From Pseudoroseomonas cervicalis (GTDB lineage: Bacteria; Pseudomonadota; Alphaproteobacteria; Acetobacterales; Acetobacteraceae): 64,000 nt of DNA. The notes beneath the pieces were generated by a model. The model saw nothing but the letters and a program-made list of their open reading frames with translations, was not told the origin of the DNA and did not search any database. The number at the start of each line of letters is the position of its first letter. The first letter of the stretch is position 1. The stretch lies in NCBI RefSeq assembly GCF_030818485.1, contig NZ_JAUTAJ010000004.1, positions 186,001 to 250,000 of the forward strand, written 5' to 3'. The translations under genes and the position numbers were made by a program. This document shows, piece by piece, positions 34,458-42,977 of this stretch.

Positions 34458-36026
34458 ATGACCGCCCTTCGCCTCAAGGCCGCCCTGGTCGCGGGCCTGG
34501 CCCTGGCCTCCCTCCCGGCGCTGGCCGCCGATCTGCGCATCGGGCTGAACGCCCCGGTGACCTCGATCGACCCGCATTTCGCCAATGCGGCGCCGAACTC
34601 CGCCTTCGCGCGGCACATCTTCGAGACGCTGGTGGTGCGCTCGCCCGACGGCCGGCCGATGCCGAACCTGGCGCTGAGCTGGACCCCGGTCAGCGAGACC
34701 GTGTGGGAGTTCAAGCTGCGCCCCGGCGTCACCTGGCATGACGGCAAGCCCTTCACCGCCGAGGATGTGATCTTCTCCTTCAACCGCATCCCCAACGTGC
34801 CGAACAGCCCGGCGAGCTTCGCCGGCAATATCCGCACGGTGACGAATGTGGAGGCGGTGGATCCGCTGACGCTGCGCATCACCACCTCGGCGCCGACGCC
34901 GAACCTGCCGATCGACCTGGCCGGCGCCTTCATCGTCTCCCGCCATGTGGGCGAGGGCGCCTCGACCGCCGATTACAACAGCGGCAAGGCCGCGATCGGC
35001 ACCGGCCCCTACCGGCTGCTCAGCTATGCCTCGGGCAGCGCCATCGAGGTGGAGCGCAACCCCGCCTGGTGGGGCCCGAAGCAGGATTGGGACCGCGTCA
35101 GCTTCCGCATCATCCCGAACCCCGGCGCGCGCACCGCGGCGCTGCTCTCGGGCGATGTGGACCTGATCGCCGCGCCCTCCTCCTCCGACCTGCCGCGGCT
35201 GCGGCAGGAGGCGAATATTCGCATCTTCGAGCGGCAGGGCTCGCGCTCGCTGTTCCTGTCGCCGGATTTCAGCCGCACCGGCGACACCCCCTTCATCACC
35301 GACAATGAGGGCAAGCCGCTCGGGCGCAACCCGCTGCTGGACCTGCGGGTGCGGCAGGCGCTGTCGCTGGCGATCAGCCGCCAGGGCCTGGCGGAGCGGG
35401 TGCAGCAGGGCATGGCCGAGCCGACCGGCCAGTGGATGCCGCAGGGCTCCTTCGGCTACAGCGCCGAGGTGCCGGTGCCGGCGCAGGACCTGGCCCGCGC
35501 CCGCGCCCTGCTGGCCGAGGCCGGCTACCCGCAGGGCTTCCGCCTGACGCTGCACGCCTCGAACGACCGCTACCCGGCGGATGGGCAGACGGCGCAGGCG
35601 GTGGCGCAGATGTGGAGCCGCGTCGGCGTCGCCACCACGGTCGAGGCGCTGCCCTTCCAGACCTATCTGACGCGGCTGGCGCGGCAGGAATTCTCCATGG
35701 TGCAGAACAGCTGGGGCAGCACCACGGGCGAGGCCGGCAGCGTGCTGCTGAACATCGTGCATTCCTATGACCGGGAGCGCCGGCTGGGCGCCAGCAACGA
35801 CACACGCTACGTCAATGCGGCGCTGGACCGGCAGATCGAGGAGGCGCTGTCCACCATGGACCCCGCCCTGCGCGAGCAGCGCATCGCCGCGGCGGTGAAG
35901 GCCTCGGTGGAGGATCTCGCCCTGATCCCGATGATTCTCTACAAGACCGCCTGGGCGGCCCGCCGTCCGCTGGTCTATGAGCCGCGCATGGACGAGCAGA
36001 CGCTCGTCATGTCGGTCTCCCGCTAG
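34458..36026 (+). CDS. Dipeptide/oligopeptide-type ABC transporter substrate-binding protein
   Basis: The 522-residue SBP_bac_5 protein has a signal peptide ending near PALAADL, the family start DLRIGLNAPVTSIDPHFAN, and FKLRPGVTWHDGKPFTAEDV. The late VRQALSLAISRQGL helix and AQMWSRVGVATTVEAL are also typical. The start at 34458 is the first ATG after the amidohydrolase stop. Permease and ATPase genes are absent, so it must use a transporter encoded elsewhere. With the M20 gene it forms a two-gene unit ended by a strong terminator. Confidence 0.9.
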   Translation: MTALRLKAALVAGLALASLPALAADLRIGLNAPVTSIDPHFANAAPNSAFARHIFETLVVRSPDGRPMPNLALSWTPVSETVWEFKLRPGVTWHDGKPFTAEDVIFSFNRIPNVPNSPASFAGNIRTVTNVEAVDPLTLRITTSAPTPNLPIDLAGAFIVSRHVGEGASTADYNSGKAAIGTGPYRLLSYASGSAIEVERNPAWWGPKQDWDRVSFRIIPNPGARTAALLSGDVDLIAAPSSSDLPRLRQEANIRIFERQGSRSLFLSPDFSRTGDTPFITDNEGKPLGRNPLLDLRVRQALSLAISRQGLAERVQQGMAEPTGQWMPQGSFGYSAEVPVPAQDLARARALLAEAGYPQGFRLTLHASNDRYPADGQTAQAVAQMWSRVGVATTVEALPFQTYLTRLARQEFSMVQNSWGSTTGEAGSVLLNIVHSYDRERRLGASNDTRYVNAALDRQIEEALSTMDPALREQRIAAAVKASVEDLALIPMILYKTAWAARRPLVYEPRMDEQTLVMSVSR

Positions 36027-36032
36027 GATGCA

Positions 36033-36060
36033 GGGCGGCCCCGAGGGGCCGCCCTTTTTT
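36033..36060 (+). terminator. Strong intrinsic terminator after the binding-protein gene
   Basis: GGGCGGCCCC pairs perfectly with GGGGCCGCCC (36045-36054), followed by six Ts. It begins 7 nt after the stop codon. Confidence 0.92.
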
Positions 36061-36149
36061 CTTCTGGCGATCGCTGCGGAGAGCCTCCGCAATCCGCGGC
36101 GCTGGCTAACCCTCCACGGGCCGCCCGCCACCTGCGGCATCCCGCCGCG

Positions 36150-36512
36150 TCACGAGACGGCGGCAGCCCGGGAAGCATCGCTGCGCCGCCTGTCCTTCTG
36201 CGCGTCCAGTTGCCGCTCGGCGGCCTTGAAGGCATCGCGCACGGCGGTGCGCACGCTGGGCTTCACATAGCGCTGCTTCGCCTTGTGCGGCTCGCGCGAG
36301 ACGGCGAGCTCCTGCCCGGGCAGGGAAAGGGTGATGTGCACCTCGGCGATGTTGCCGGTGGTGTGCTGGCGGTGCAGCCCTTCCACCGAGACGCGGCAGC
36401 CGATCAGCCGGTGATTGCGGCGGGCCAGCTTGTCGACATGCTGGCGGATCATCGCCTCGACCGAGGGCGAGGGCTGCAGATTGTGAAAGGCGATGTCGAG
36501 CGGACGCTCCAT
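36150..36512 (-). CDS. HPF/RaiA-family ribosome-associated protein
   Basis: The 120-residue protein has the beta-alpha fold of hibernation factors: DIAFHNLQPSPSVEAMIRQHVDKLAR, then CRVSVEGLHRQHTTGNIAEVHITL and ELAVSREPHKAKQRY. It lacks the C-terminal dimerisation domain of long HPF, though a basic Lys/Arg tail is present. Such proteins bind the decoding region of idle ribosomes. It is in a minus-strand stretch with two other small genes. Confidence 0.82.
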   Translation of the reverse strand: MERPLDIAFHNLQPSPSVEAMIRQHVDKLARRNHRLIGCRVSVEGLHRQHTTGNIAEVHITLSLPGQELAVSREPHKAKQRYVKPSVRTAVRDAFKAAERQLDAQKDRRRSDASRAAAVS

Positions 36513-36572
36513 GACGGCTCCTCTTGCAGGGAAAGGGGAGGGAGGCGGCGGCCGGCATCCCGGCCGCCCGGC

Positions 36573-36767
36573 TCAGCGATCCTGCTGGTAGCCCTGATGG
36601 GTCGTGTTGGTCTTGATGTTCCCCTGGCGCCCCTGGATGGCCAGGTTGCGGTCCTTGGAGTCCTTGTTGGCGGCAGCGGGGCCGGGGGGCAGCGCCTCGC
36701 CCGGCGTGGCGCTGCCGGCGGGCCCGCGATTGGCCGGCGGCACGGGCGGCAGATGGGCCTTGGACAT
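36573..36767 (-). CDS. Small conserved hydrophilic protein of unknown function
   Basis: The 64-residue product (MSKAHLPPVPPANR...) has no helix-rich or membrane part. Its C-terminus, LAIQGRQGNIKTNTTHQGYQQ, resembles a short Gln/Asn-rich tail seen in many small alphaproteobacterial proteins. The start is decided by the ribosome site: AGGAG abuts an upstream ATG (36773), too close to use, but is 6 nt from the ATG at 36767. It lies between the HPF and DUF983 genes. Function unknown. Confidence 0.7.
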   Translation of the reverse strand: MSKAHLPPVPPANRGPAGSATPGEALPPGPAAANKDSKDRNLAIQGRQGNIKTNTTHQGYQQDR

Positions 36768-36839
36768 CGTCATCTCCTGTCTCGTTCCAACCAGGGGAGG
36801 AACAGGCGGAAGAGGGGCGGGTTCCCCGTCAGGCCGGCC

Positions 36840-37229
36840 TCAGGGCTGGCGGCTGGCGCCGAAGCGGGCTTCCTCGGCCTTGTGCACATACTGGCTGGCG
36901 ACCAGCCAGCCCTTCAGCGGCCGCAGCGTCGGCACGCAGGTCAGCAGCATGAAGGGCAGGCTGGTGACCAGATGCACCCAGTAGGGCGCGGCGAAGCGGG
37001 CCTCGATCCACAGCGCCAGCACCACGCTCGGGATGCAGGCGAAGCAGATGACGAAAAAGGCCGGGCCATCGGCCGGATCGGCGAAGCTGTAATCCAGGCC
37101 GCAGACCTCGCAGCGCGGCCGCAGCGCCAGGAAGCCGTCGAAGAGATGGCCCTCGCCGCAGCGCGGGCAACGGCCACGGATGCCGGTCTGCATCGGTGAC
37201 AGAATGGGCCAGGTCTTGCTGCCGGACAT
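36840..37229 (-). CDS. DUF983 membrane protein
   Basis: The 129-residue protein has a zinc-ribbon-like start (RCPRCGEGHLFDGFLAL, then CEVCGLDYSF) and two membrane helices. FADPADGPAFFVICF and LRPLKGWLVASQY are family signatures. DUF983 genes usually lie inside aa3 oxidase operons near surf1 and are thought to act in oxidase biogenesis. Here it is about 6 kb away from surf1. The start at 37229 has CGGAGAGAG about 4 nt upstream; the longer reading to 37298 would cover the palindrome at 37294. It may be read from its own promoter. Confidence 0.88.
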   Translation of the reverse strand: MSGSKTWPILSPMQTGIRGRCPRCGEGHLFDGFLALRPRCEVCGLDYSFADPADGPAFFVICFACIPSVVLALWIEARFAAPYWVHLVTSLPFMLLTCVPTLRPLKGWLVASQYVHKAEEARFGASRQP

Positions 37230-37293
37230 AGACTCTCTCCGAGATGGCGCTGCGCGGCGCTGGGCCGGCGCGCCACAGGCTTTGCGCCCTTGA

Positions 37294-37330
37294 TCCATAC
37301 AATGTCAAGAATGTTTTATGATTGTATGGA
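37294..37330. promoter_or_regulatory. Inverted repeat upstream of DUF983, candidate MocR operator
   Basis: TCCATACAAT (37294-37303) and ATTGTATGGA (37321-37330) are perfect 10-bp arms separated by 17 bp. The site lies in an AT-rich island 65-100 bp before the DUF983 start and 12 bp after the mocR stop. CATACAATGT (37296-37305) is repeated exactly at 38845-38854 in the MocR gene's own promoter. Confidence 0.55.
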
Positions 37331-37341
37331 TTGAATGGAGA

Positions 37342-38814
37342 TTACACGACCAGGGAGGACATGGCCGGCGGCCGCGCCAGCAGATCGGCCAGCGTCTCCA
37401 GCCCGCGCCGCAGCGCCTCCGCCTCCGGCGCGCCGAGGCCGAGGCGCACCGCCTCGGGCGGCGCCTCCAGCGCGAAGGCGTCGCTGCCAACCAACCCGAT
37501 CTCCTGGCCCGGGTTCCCGGCGCCCTGCCAGCGCGCCAGCAGCTCGCCCCGGCTCCAGCCCGGCGGCAGGGGCAGCCAGAGATGGAACCCCTCCTCCGGC
37601 AGGGTGGCGCCGGGCGGCAGGGCGGGGGCCAGCAGCCGCGCCGCCAGGGCGCGCCGCGCGGTGGCCTCGCGCCGGATCGCCTGCAGCAGGGCGGCGGCGC
37701 TGCCGTCGCGGATCCAGGCGCTGGCCAGCGCGCCGCCCAGCGGCGAGGCCATGCCGGCCAGCGCCCGCAGCGCGGCGCCCAGGCGCGCGGCCCAGCGCGG
37801 CTCCGGCAGCACCAGATAGGCCAGGCGCAGCGCCGGCCCCATGCATTTGGACAGGCTGGCGATGTGGAAGACCTGCTCCGGCGCCAGCGCGGCCAGGGGC
37901 GGCGGCGGCGCCTCCGGCAGGGCGCCATAGGCGTCGTCCTCGATCACCGGCACCTGGTGGCGGCGGGCGATCTCCAGCAGCGCCTGGCGCCGCGCCAGGG
38001 GCAGGGTGATCGCGGTCGGGTTGTGCAGGGTGGGGGTGCAGTAGAGGGCGCGCGGCGCCTGGTGGCGGCATTGCGCCTCGAAGGATTCGGGCAGCATGCC
38101 CTCTTCATCCATCGCCACCGGCGCCAGCCGCAGGCCGAGATGCGCGGCCAAGGCGCGGAAGCCGGGATAGGTCAGCGCCTCGGCGCAGATGGTGTCGCCG
38201 GGGCGGGCCAGGGCGTTCAGCACCGCCAGCATGGCGCCCTGCGCGCCGGGGCAGACCAGCAGCCGCTCCGCCGGCAGCGGGCCCAGGCGCGGCGCCAGCC
38301 AGGCCAGCCCCGCCTCGCGCTCCGCCGCGCAGCCGCCCACCACCTGGTAGCGCAGCAGCATGGCCATGGCGGCGGCGGGCTGCCAGGCCTGGCCGGCCTG
38401 GGCCAGCCGCGCCGCCAGCAGCGGGTCGGCCGGGCAGGGCGGCAGGTTCATGCTGAGATCGGCCGGCGCCAGCGCCAGCGGCAGGGAGAGCGGGGCGGAG
38501 GGCGGCGGCGCCCCCGGCCGCGCCTCGGCCGGGTCGCGCAGGAAGCTGCCCTGGCCGACGCGTCCTTCCAGCAGGCCGCGCCGCGCCGCCTCGGCATAGG
38601 CGCGGCTGACCGTGGTCAGGTCGATGCCGAGCGCCGCGGCCAGGCGGCGCTGCGGCGGCAGGCGGGCGCCGGGGGCCAGCCGGCCGGTGGCGAGGTCGGC
38701 CTCCATCGCGTCGACGATGGCGCGGTAGAGCGGCCCGGCGCCCTGCGGCAGGGCCGGCTGCCAGAACTCCGCCGGCCGGCCGGAGGGGCCGGCCCCTGGG
38801 GCATCGCGACGCAT
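37342..38814 (-). CDS. MocR-family regulator (GntR HTH fused to aminotransferase-like domain)
   Basis: The 490-residue protein has a GntR winged helix (about 25-90: LYRAIVDAMEADLATGRLAP, RRLAAALGIDLTTVSRAYAEA) fused to a fold-type I PLP domain. The PLP lysine is Lys323 in ASLSKCMGP, and YCTPTLHNPTAITLP and VIEDDAYG are aminotransferase signatures. MocR proteins use PLP or amino-compound adducts as signals. The start at 38814 has AGGAGAG 3 nt upstream. The target is uncertain: neither neighbour is divergent, but a shared CATACAATGT element suggests control of itself and perhaps DUF983. Confidence 0.92.
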   Translation of the reverse strand: MRRDAPGAGPSGRPAEFWQPALPQGAGPLYRAIVDAMEADLATGRLAPGARLPPQRRLAAALGIDLTTVSRAYAEAARRGLLEGRVGQGSFLRDPAEARPGAPPPSAPLSLPLALAPADLSMNLPPCPADPLLAARLAQAGQAWQPAAAMAMLLRYQVVGGCAAEREAGLAWLAPRLGPLPAERLLVCPGAQGAMLAVLNALARPGDTICAEALTYPGFRALAAHLGLRLAPVAMDEEGMLPESFEAQCRHQAPRALYCTPTLHNPTAITLPLARRQALLEIARRHQVPVIEDDAYGALPEAPPPPLAALAPEQVFHIASLSKCMGPALRLAYLVLPEPRWAARLGAALRALAGMASPLGGALASAWIRDGSAAALLQAIRREATARRALAARLLAPALPPGATLPEEGFHLWLPLPPGWSRGELLARWQGAGNPGQEIGLVGSDAFALEAPPEAVRLGLGAPEAEALRRGLETLADLLARPPAMSSLVV

Positions 38815-38842
38815 GGGCTCTCCTGCGGACAGCGGACATGTC

Positions 38843-38870
38843 TGCATACAATGTTGGCAGGGCGCTGCAA
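38843..38870 (-). promoter_or_regulatory. Promoter of the MocR gene overlapping a CATACAATGT element
   Basis: On the minus strand TTGCAG (38870-38865) and TATGCA (38848-38843) are 16 bp apart, giving a start near 38836 and a short leader. The element CATACAATGT (plus strand 38845-38854) overlaps the -10 box, where a bound regulator would block or shape initiation. Confidence 0.5.
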
Positions 38871-38897
38871 ACACGAACCACCCGGCTGTGCCGGCGC

Positions 38898-40349
38898 TCA
38901 GCCGCTCAGCGTCTCCACCGAGAGGCCGGAGAGCTTGATCGACCAGGGCTGGCGCTGGTCGGAGAGCCGCGCCTCGAAACCCGAGGAGAAGCTGCGCCGG
39001 TGCAGCAGGAAACGGGCGGCGGCGCCCTCCGGCCGCGCCTCCACCGGCAGCGGGAAGCTCAGCGGCAGGCGTGGATCGGCGGCGCTGGCCAGGCGCTGCG
39101 GCGGGCCGTCGCGCAGCCACCAGGCATCCAGCAGGCGGCGCCCGCCGCGGTTGAGCTGCTGCGGCAGATCGGCGGTCAGGCGGATGCGGACGCGGCCGGC
39201 CAGGGCGGGGTCGGGATGGTGCAGCCGCACCTCCGCGAGCGGGCCGAGCAGGGTGAGCGGGCCGATCGGCACCACCTCGCAGCTCAGCAGCGTGGCGCTC
39301 CAGCCATCGGCCAGGGCCAGGCTGTGGCGGCGGCGCGGCAGGGCGGCGAAGCGCGCCAGCGCCGCCGGGCCGACCGGGCCGAGGCCGAGGCGCAGCTGCT
39401 CCAGCAGCCCCAGCGCGGCGGGGCGGGGCGGTGCGGCGCGCGCATCCTCGATACAGTCCTGCGCCGCCGCCAGGGCGCCGCGGAACAGCTTCTCCCGCCC
39501 CTCCAGGATGCGGAAGGCCTGGCAATGCGGATGCGCGGCATAGGCGCCGGCGATGCCGGCCAGCTCGGCCGGGCCGGCGCCATCGATCATGGCGTCGAGG
39601 AAACGGTCCAGCCGGCCGCGCTGCTGCAGCGTCACCGCCAGGGCGTGGTCGCCATCCGGCACCATGTAGAGCTGCTTCCAGCCCTGGCGCTGGAAGCGGC
39701 GCGCATTGTCGATGTCGATGACATCGGCATCGCCGAACAGGCACAGGCTGCGCTCCCGCCCGCGCGGCGAGGGGCGCGGCCGCGGCAGCGGCGGGTTGGT
39801 GTCGAGCCAGGCCTTGTAGCGCACCACGGCGCGGCCGAGCCGGGCCAGGTCGATGCCGATCGGCGGCGCCAGCGCCACGACCATGGCGCGCGGCAGCAGC
39901 GGCCCGACCAGCAGCGCGCCATAGGCGCCCATGCTGGCGCCCAGCACCACGATGCGGCGATAGGGGCGGGCGGCGGCGGTGGCGGCGATCAGCCGCAGCA
40001 CCTCGTCCCAGCCTTCCTCGGCATTGTACCAGCTGCGCTTCTGGTCGCGCAGGAACAGCGTGTCGGTGCGCCGGCGGCGGGTCAGGCCGTTGTAGAAATC
40101 GAAGCCGGTGATCGGCGTGCCGGCGCGCACGCCGCTGATGGCGATGACCAGGCATTCGGCCGCCTCGCCGGCCACGAACTCCGCCTCATAGCTGCCGAAG
40201 ACATGGCGCTGGCCCAGCACGCGCTCGCTGCCCGTGGCATGGGCTGGGGCGGCGCCGCGGGCATCGGTCGGGGCGGTGCGCGCCGCGTCGCCGGCCAACT
40301 GGGTGAGGTCGGCATCGGAGGCCGTGGGCTGGGGCAAGAGCGTGTTCAC
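38898..40349 (-). CDS. Alpha/beta-hydrolase-fold protein of unknown function
   Basis: The 483-residue protein contains a nucleophile elbow, VVLGASMGAYGALL (Ser in GASMG), with a later acidic LFGDADVIDI and a His in VPDGDHALAVTL. These have the order of a Ser-Asp-His triad. The first half resembles hydrolase-like domains of surface-polysaccharide loci (ECLVIAISGVRAG, FDFYNGL); the second half is beta-rich (RVRIRLTADLP, FSSGFEARLSDQRQPW). No signal peptide. It starts with GTG and a weak ribosome site. I cannot assign a substrate. It lies between the MocR and globin-receptor genes on the same strand. Confidence 0.65.
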   Translation of the reverse strand: MNTLLPQPTASDADLTQLAGDAARTAPTDARGAAPAHATGSERVLGQRHVFGSYEAEFVAGEAAECLVIAISGVRAGTPITGFDFYNGLTRRRRTDTLFLRDQKRSWYNAEEGWDEVLRLIAATAAARPYRRIVVLGASMGAYGALLVGPLLPRAMVVALAPPIGIDLARLGRAVVRYKAWLDTNPPLPRPRPSPRGRERSLCLFGDADVIDIDNARRFQRQGWKQLYMVPDGDHALAVTLQQRGRLDRFLDAMIDGAGPAELAGIAGAYAAHPHCQAFRILEGREKLFRGALAAAQDCIEDARAAPPRPAALGLLEQLRLGLGPVGPAALARFAALPRRRHSLALADGWSATLLSCEVVPIGPLTLLGPLAEVRLHHPDPALAGRVRIRLTADLPQQLNRGGRRLLDAWWLRDGPPQRLASAADPRLPLSFPLPVEARPEGAAARFLLHRRSFSSGFEARLSDQRQPWSIKLSGLSVETLSG

Positions 40350-40534
40350 AGGCTGTGGGCGGGGCAGGGCCGCCGGGGAGGCGGCTCATAGCCCGGATCG
40401 CCAGACTCGCCCAAATCACGCCTGTTGCGAAAGCACCAAAGCCGGGTCGGGCCGGGCCGCGCGGCGCGCCGGAAGCTGGCGCCGGGCTTCGCCGCGACCT
40501 CCCGCCGGGACCCTGCCCCCCCCGGGGGCGGGCC

Positions 40535-41881
40535 TCAGGCGGCGCGGATCTGCGTCACGAAGCTGCTCATCTCGCGCCGCAGCCCGTCGGTCTGCTGCGC
40601 CTGCGCCTCGGCGGTGCGCAGCGCCTCCTGCGCCGCCTGGCCGGTGGCCTCGGCGCTGGTGCTGACGGCGGCGATGCTCTCGGTCACCTGGCGGGTGCCG
40701 GAGGCGGTCTCCTGCACGCTGCGCGAGATCTCGCGCGTCGCGGCGCCCTGCTGCTCCACCGCGGCGGCGATCGCGGTGGCGACCTTGTTCAGCTCGCCAA
40801 TGGCGCCGGTGATCTCGCCGATGGCGCCGACCACGTCGCGCGTCGCATTCTGCATCTCGCCCACCTGCTGGCTGATCTCCTCGGTGGCGCGGGCGGTCTG
40901 GCTGGCCAGGTTCTTCACCTCCGAGGCGACGACGGCGAAGCCCTTGCCGGCCTCGCCGGCGCGGGCCGCCTCGATCGTGGCGTTCAGCGCCAGCAGGTTG
41001 GTCTGCGCCGCCACCGTCTCGATCAGCCCGATCACCTCGCCGATCTTCTGCGCGCCGCCGGCCAGCGCCCGGACGATGCCATCGGTGCGGCGGCTGGTCT
41101 CCACCGCCTGGCGCGTCATGGCGGAGGAATGCGCCACCTGGCGGGCGATCTCCTCGACCGAGCTGGACAGCTCCTCGGTCGCGGCGGCGACGGTGGCGAC
41201 GCCGCCACTGGCCTCGCGCGCCGCGCCGGCCACCACATTGGCCTGCTGCGCCGTCTGCCGCGCCGTCTCGCTCATGCCGGCGGCGGTGCCGCGCAGCGCG
41301 CCGGCCTGGCTCGCCACCGCATCCACCAGCGGGCCGACCCGGGATTCGAAGGCGCCGGAGAGGGCAGCGATCTTGCGGTCGAAGGCCGCCTTGTTCTCCT
41401 CCAGATAGATCGAGATGGCCATGTCCATGTCGATCATCACCGCCTGGTTCAGCGCGCGCACCAGCGTGGCGGTGCGGCGCTGCGCCGCGGCCGGGTTCAG
41501 CCGGCTGGTGAAGCTCTGGCAGGCCAGGTCGATCAGATGCCCCAGGATGAAGCTGTAGCCGCCGATATAGAAGCGCGGCTCCAGCCCGATGCGGCTGTGC
41601 ATCAGCCCGATGCGGCGCACCGATTCGACATAGGCCTCGTCGAAGCGGCCGGAGAAGAGCTGGCCCCAATGCGCCGCCTGGGCCTGTTCGGCGCGGCGCA
41701 TGCCATCGCCCTTGAACATGCCGGCCAGCTCCGGCCATTGCCGCAGATGGGTGTAGAATTTCTGCAGCACCTCCGGCAGCCGGGTCTGCAGCACCGGCAG
41801 GAATTCCGACAGGGCGTCGCGGCTGGCCTGGTCGAAAGCCAGGAAACGGAGACGCTCGCGAATGTCGTACTGGGATGCCAC
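40535..41881 (-). CDS. Globin-coupled methyl-accepting chemotaxis protein (HemAT type)
   Basis: The 448-residue soluble receptor has an N-terminal sensor globin (about 1-165) and a C-terminal signalling domain with the invariant [20 protein letters not shown]. The proximal heme His is His95 in [19 protein letters not shown], the hallmark of sensor globins. There is no membrane helix. It should sense O2 (or NO/CO) and feed an aerotaxis CheA pathway. The GTG at 41881 is preferred: GGAAGG lies about 9 nt upstream and HemAT proteins start there, whereas the 41944 start adds an unlikely basic stretch. No che genes are in the window. Confidence 0.92.
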   Translation of the reverse strand: MASQYDIRERLRFLAFDQASRDALSEFLPVLQTRLPEVLQKFYTHLRQWPELAGMFKGDGMRRAEQAQAAHWGQLFSGRFDEAYVESVRRIGLMHSRIGLEPRFYIGGYSFILGHLIDLACQSFTSRLNPAAAQRRTATLVRALNQAVMIDMDMAISIYLEENKAAFDRKIAALSGAFESRVGPLVDAVASQAGALRGTAAGMSETARQTAQQANVVAGAAREASGGVATVAAATEELSSSVEEIARQVAHSSAMTRQAVETSRRTDGIVRALAGGAQKIGEVIGLIETVAAQTNLLALNATIEAARAGEAGKGFAVVASEVKNLASQTARATEEISQQVGEMQNATRDVVGAIGEITGAIGELNKVATAIAAAVEQQGAATREISRSVQETASGTRQVTESIAAVSTSAEATGQAAQEALRTAEAQAQQTDGLRREMSSFVTQIRAA

Positions 41882-42030
41882 GGTGCTTGCCTTCCTGGAG
41901 CGGGGGGAGGCCGGTGAAGCCGGCCGCCATGGTCCGTCCCCCAACCCCGCCGGGCGCAGCCGGGTGACGCCGCTACCATAGGTAGAGCCGGATTATCACT
42001 ATTTCGTCAATACAACGGCCAACCTCCAGG

Positions 42031-42783
42031 TCAGGCCAGATAGCCGCCGCCATTGACGTGAAAGACCTGGCCGGTGATCCAGGCGGCCGCCGGCGAGGCC
42101 AGATAGGCGGCCATGGCGCCGATCTCCTCCGGCCTGCCCATGCGGCCGAGCGGCAGGGCCGCGGCCATGGCATGCAGCTCCGCCTCGCTGTTGCCATGGC
42201 GCGGCTGCGCCGTGTCGGTCAGGCCGGGGGCGATGGCGTTGACGCGGATCTCCTGCGGGCCGAGGGCGAGGGCCATGGCCCGGGTCAGCCCGATCAGCCC
42301 GGCCTTGCTGGCGCTGTAATGCGCCCCCAGCGGGCTGCCGCGCACCGCGCTGGAGCTGAGGTTCAGGATCACCCCGCCATGCCCGGCGGCGACCATGGCG
42401 TGCGCCGCCGCCTGGCCGCAGAAGGCGCTGGCCTTCAGGTTCAGGTCCAGCACGGCATCCCATTGCGCTTCCTGCATCTCCAGGAAGGGGATGCGCGGGA
42501 AGATGCCGGCATTGTTGACCAGCACGCCGAGCCCGCCCAGCGCGCCGGCCGCCGCCGCCACCAGCGCGGCCGGCGCGCCGGGCTGCGACAGATCGGCCTG
42601 CAGCGGCACCGCGCGGCGGCCGAGGGCGCGGATGCGGGCGCAGAGCGCCTCGGCCGCCGCCGAATCGTCCAGGTAGTTCACGGCGATATCGGCGCCGGAT
42701 TCGGCCAGCGCCAGGGCGATGGCGGCGCCGATGCCCTGCTGGGCGCCGGTGACCAGGGCGGTGCGGGGCGGGCTGGATGGCAT
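42031..42783 (-). CDS. Short-chain dehydrogenase/reductase (3-oxoacyl-ACP-reductase-like)
   Basis: The 250-residue enzyme has the classical SDR motifs: cofactor loop TGAQQGIGAAIA, NNAG at VNNAGIFP, and the active site Ser in LNLSSSAVRG with Tyr-x-x-x-Lys in HYSASKAGL. It ends in FHVNGGGYLA. The start at 42783 has AAGGAG about 7 nt upstream. Substrate unknown; sugar or keto-acid reduction is typical. It is divergent from an MFS transporter, with a 20-bp tandem repeat beside its ribosome site. Confidence 0.9.
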   Translation of the reverse strand: MPSSPPRTALVTGAQQGIGAAIALALAESGADIAVNYLDDSAAAEALCARIRALGRRAVPLQADLSQPGAPAALVAAAAGALGGLGVLVNNAGIFPRIPFLEMQEAQWDAVLDLNLKASAFCGQAAAHAMVAAGHGGVILNLSSSAVRGSPLGAHYSASKAGLIGLTRAMALALGPQEIRVNAIAPGLTDTAQPRHGNSEAELHAMAAALPLGRMGRPEEIGAMAAYLASPAAAWITGQVFHVNGGGYLA

Positions 42784-42800
42784 GCGGGTTCTCCTTGGTC

Positions 42801-42840
42801 GGCAGTGCAGCATGGGCGCCGGCAGTGCAGCATGGGCCGG
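42801..42840. repeat. 20-bp direct repeat, two copies, in the SDR/MFS divergent region
   Basis: GGCAGTGCAGCATGGGC at 42801-42817 recurs at 42821-42837, a period of exactly 20 bp (about two helical turns). It begins 17 bp before the SDR start codon, in the intergenic DNA shared with the MFS gene. A tandem operator is one reading; simple slippage duplication is another. Confidence 0.8.
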
Positions 42841-42977
42841 CGCCGCGGGTAAGCCGGGGCAGGGCGGGGCGGCAGCTTCGCCGGCGCCGCAGGGCAGGGG
42901 CCGGCATGGCCGGGCTTTTGCCGGGCGCGGCACGGGCCTAGCCTGACCCTCCTGCCCCACAGCCCACCGGTCCCGCC

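Noticed and set aside
32915..34933. 672-codon minus-strand frame across the M20 amidohydrolase
   Set aside because: Shadow of two good plus-strand genes. The separate 59-residue minus-strand gene at 32739-32918 is in another frame and was kept.
37318..39543. 741-codon plus-strand frame opposite the MocR and hydrolase genes
   Set aside because: Antisense shadow; the minus strand encodes GntR and aminotransferase motifs and a nucleophile elbow.
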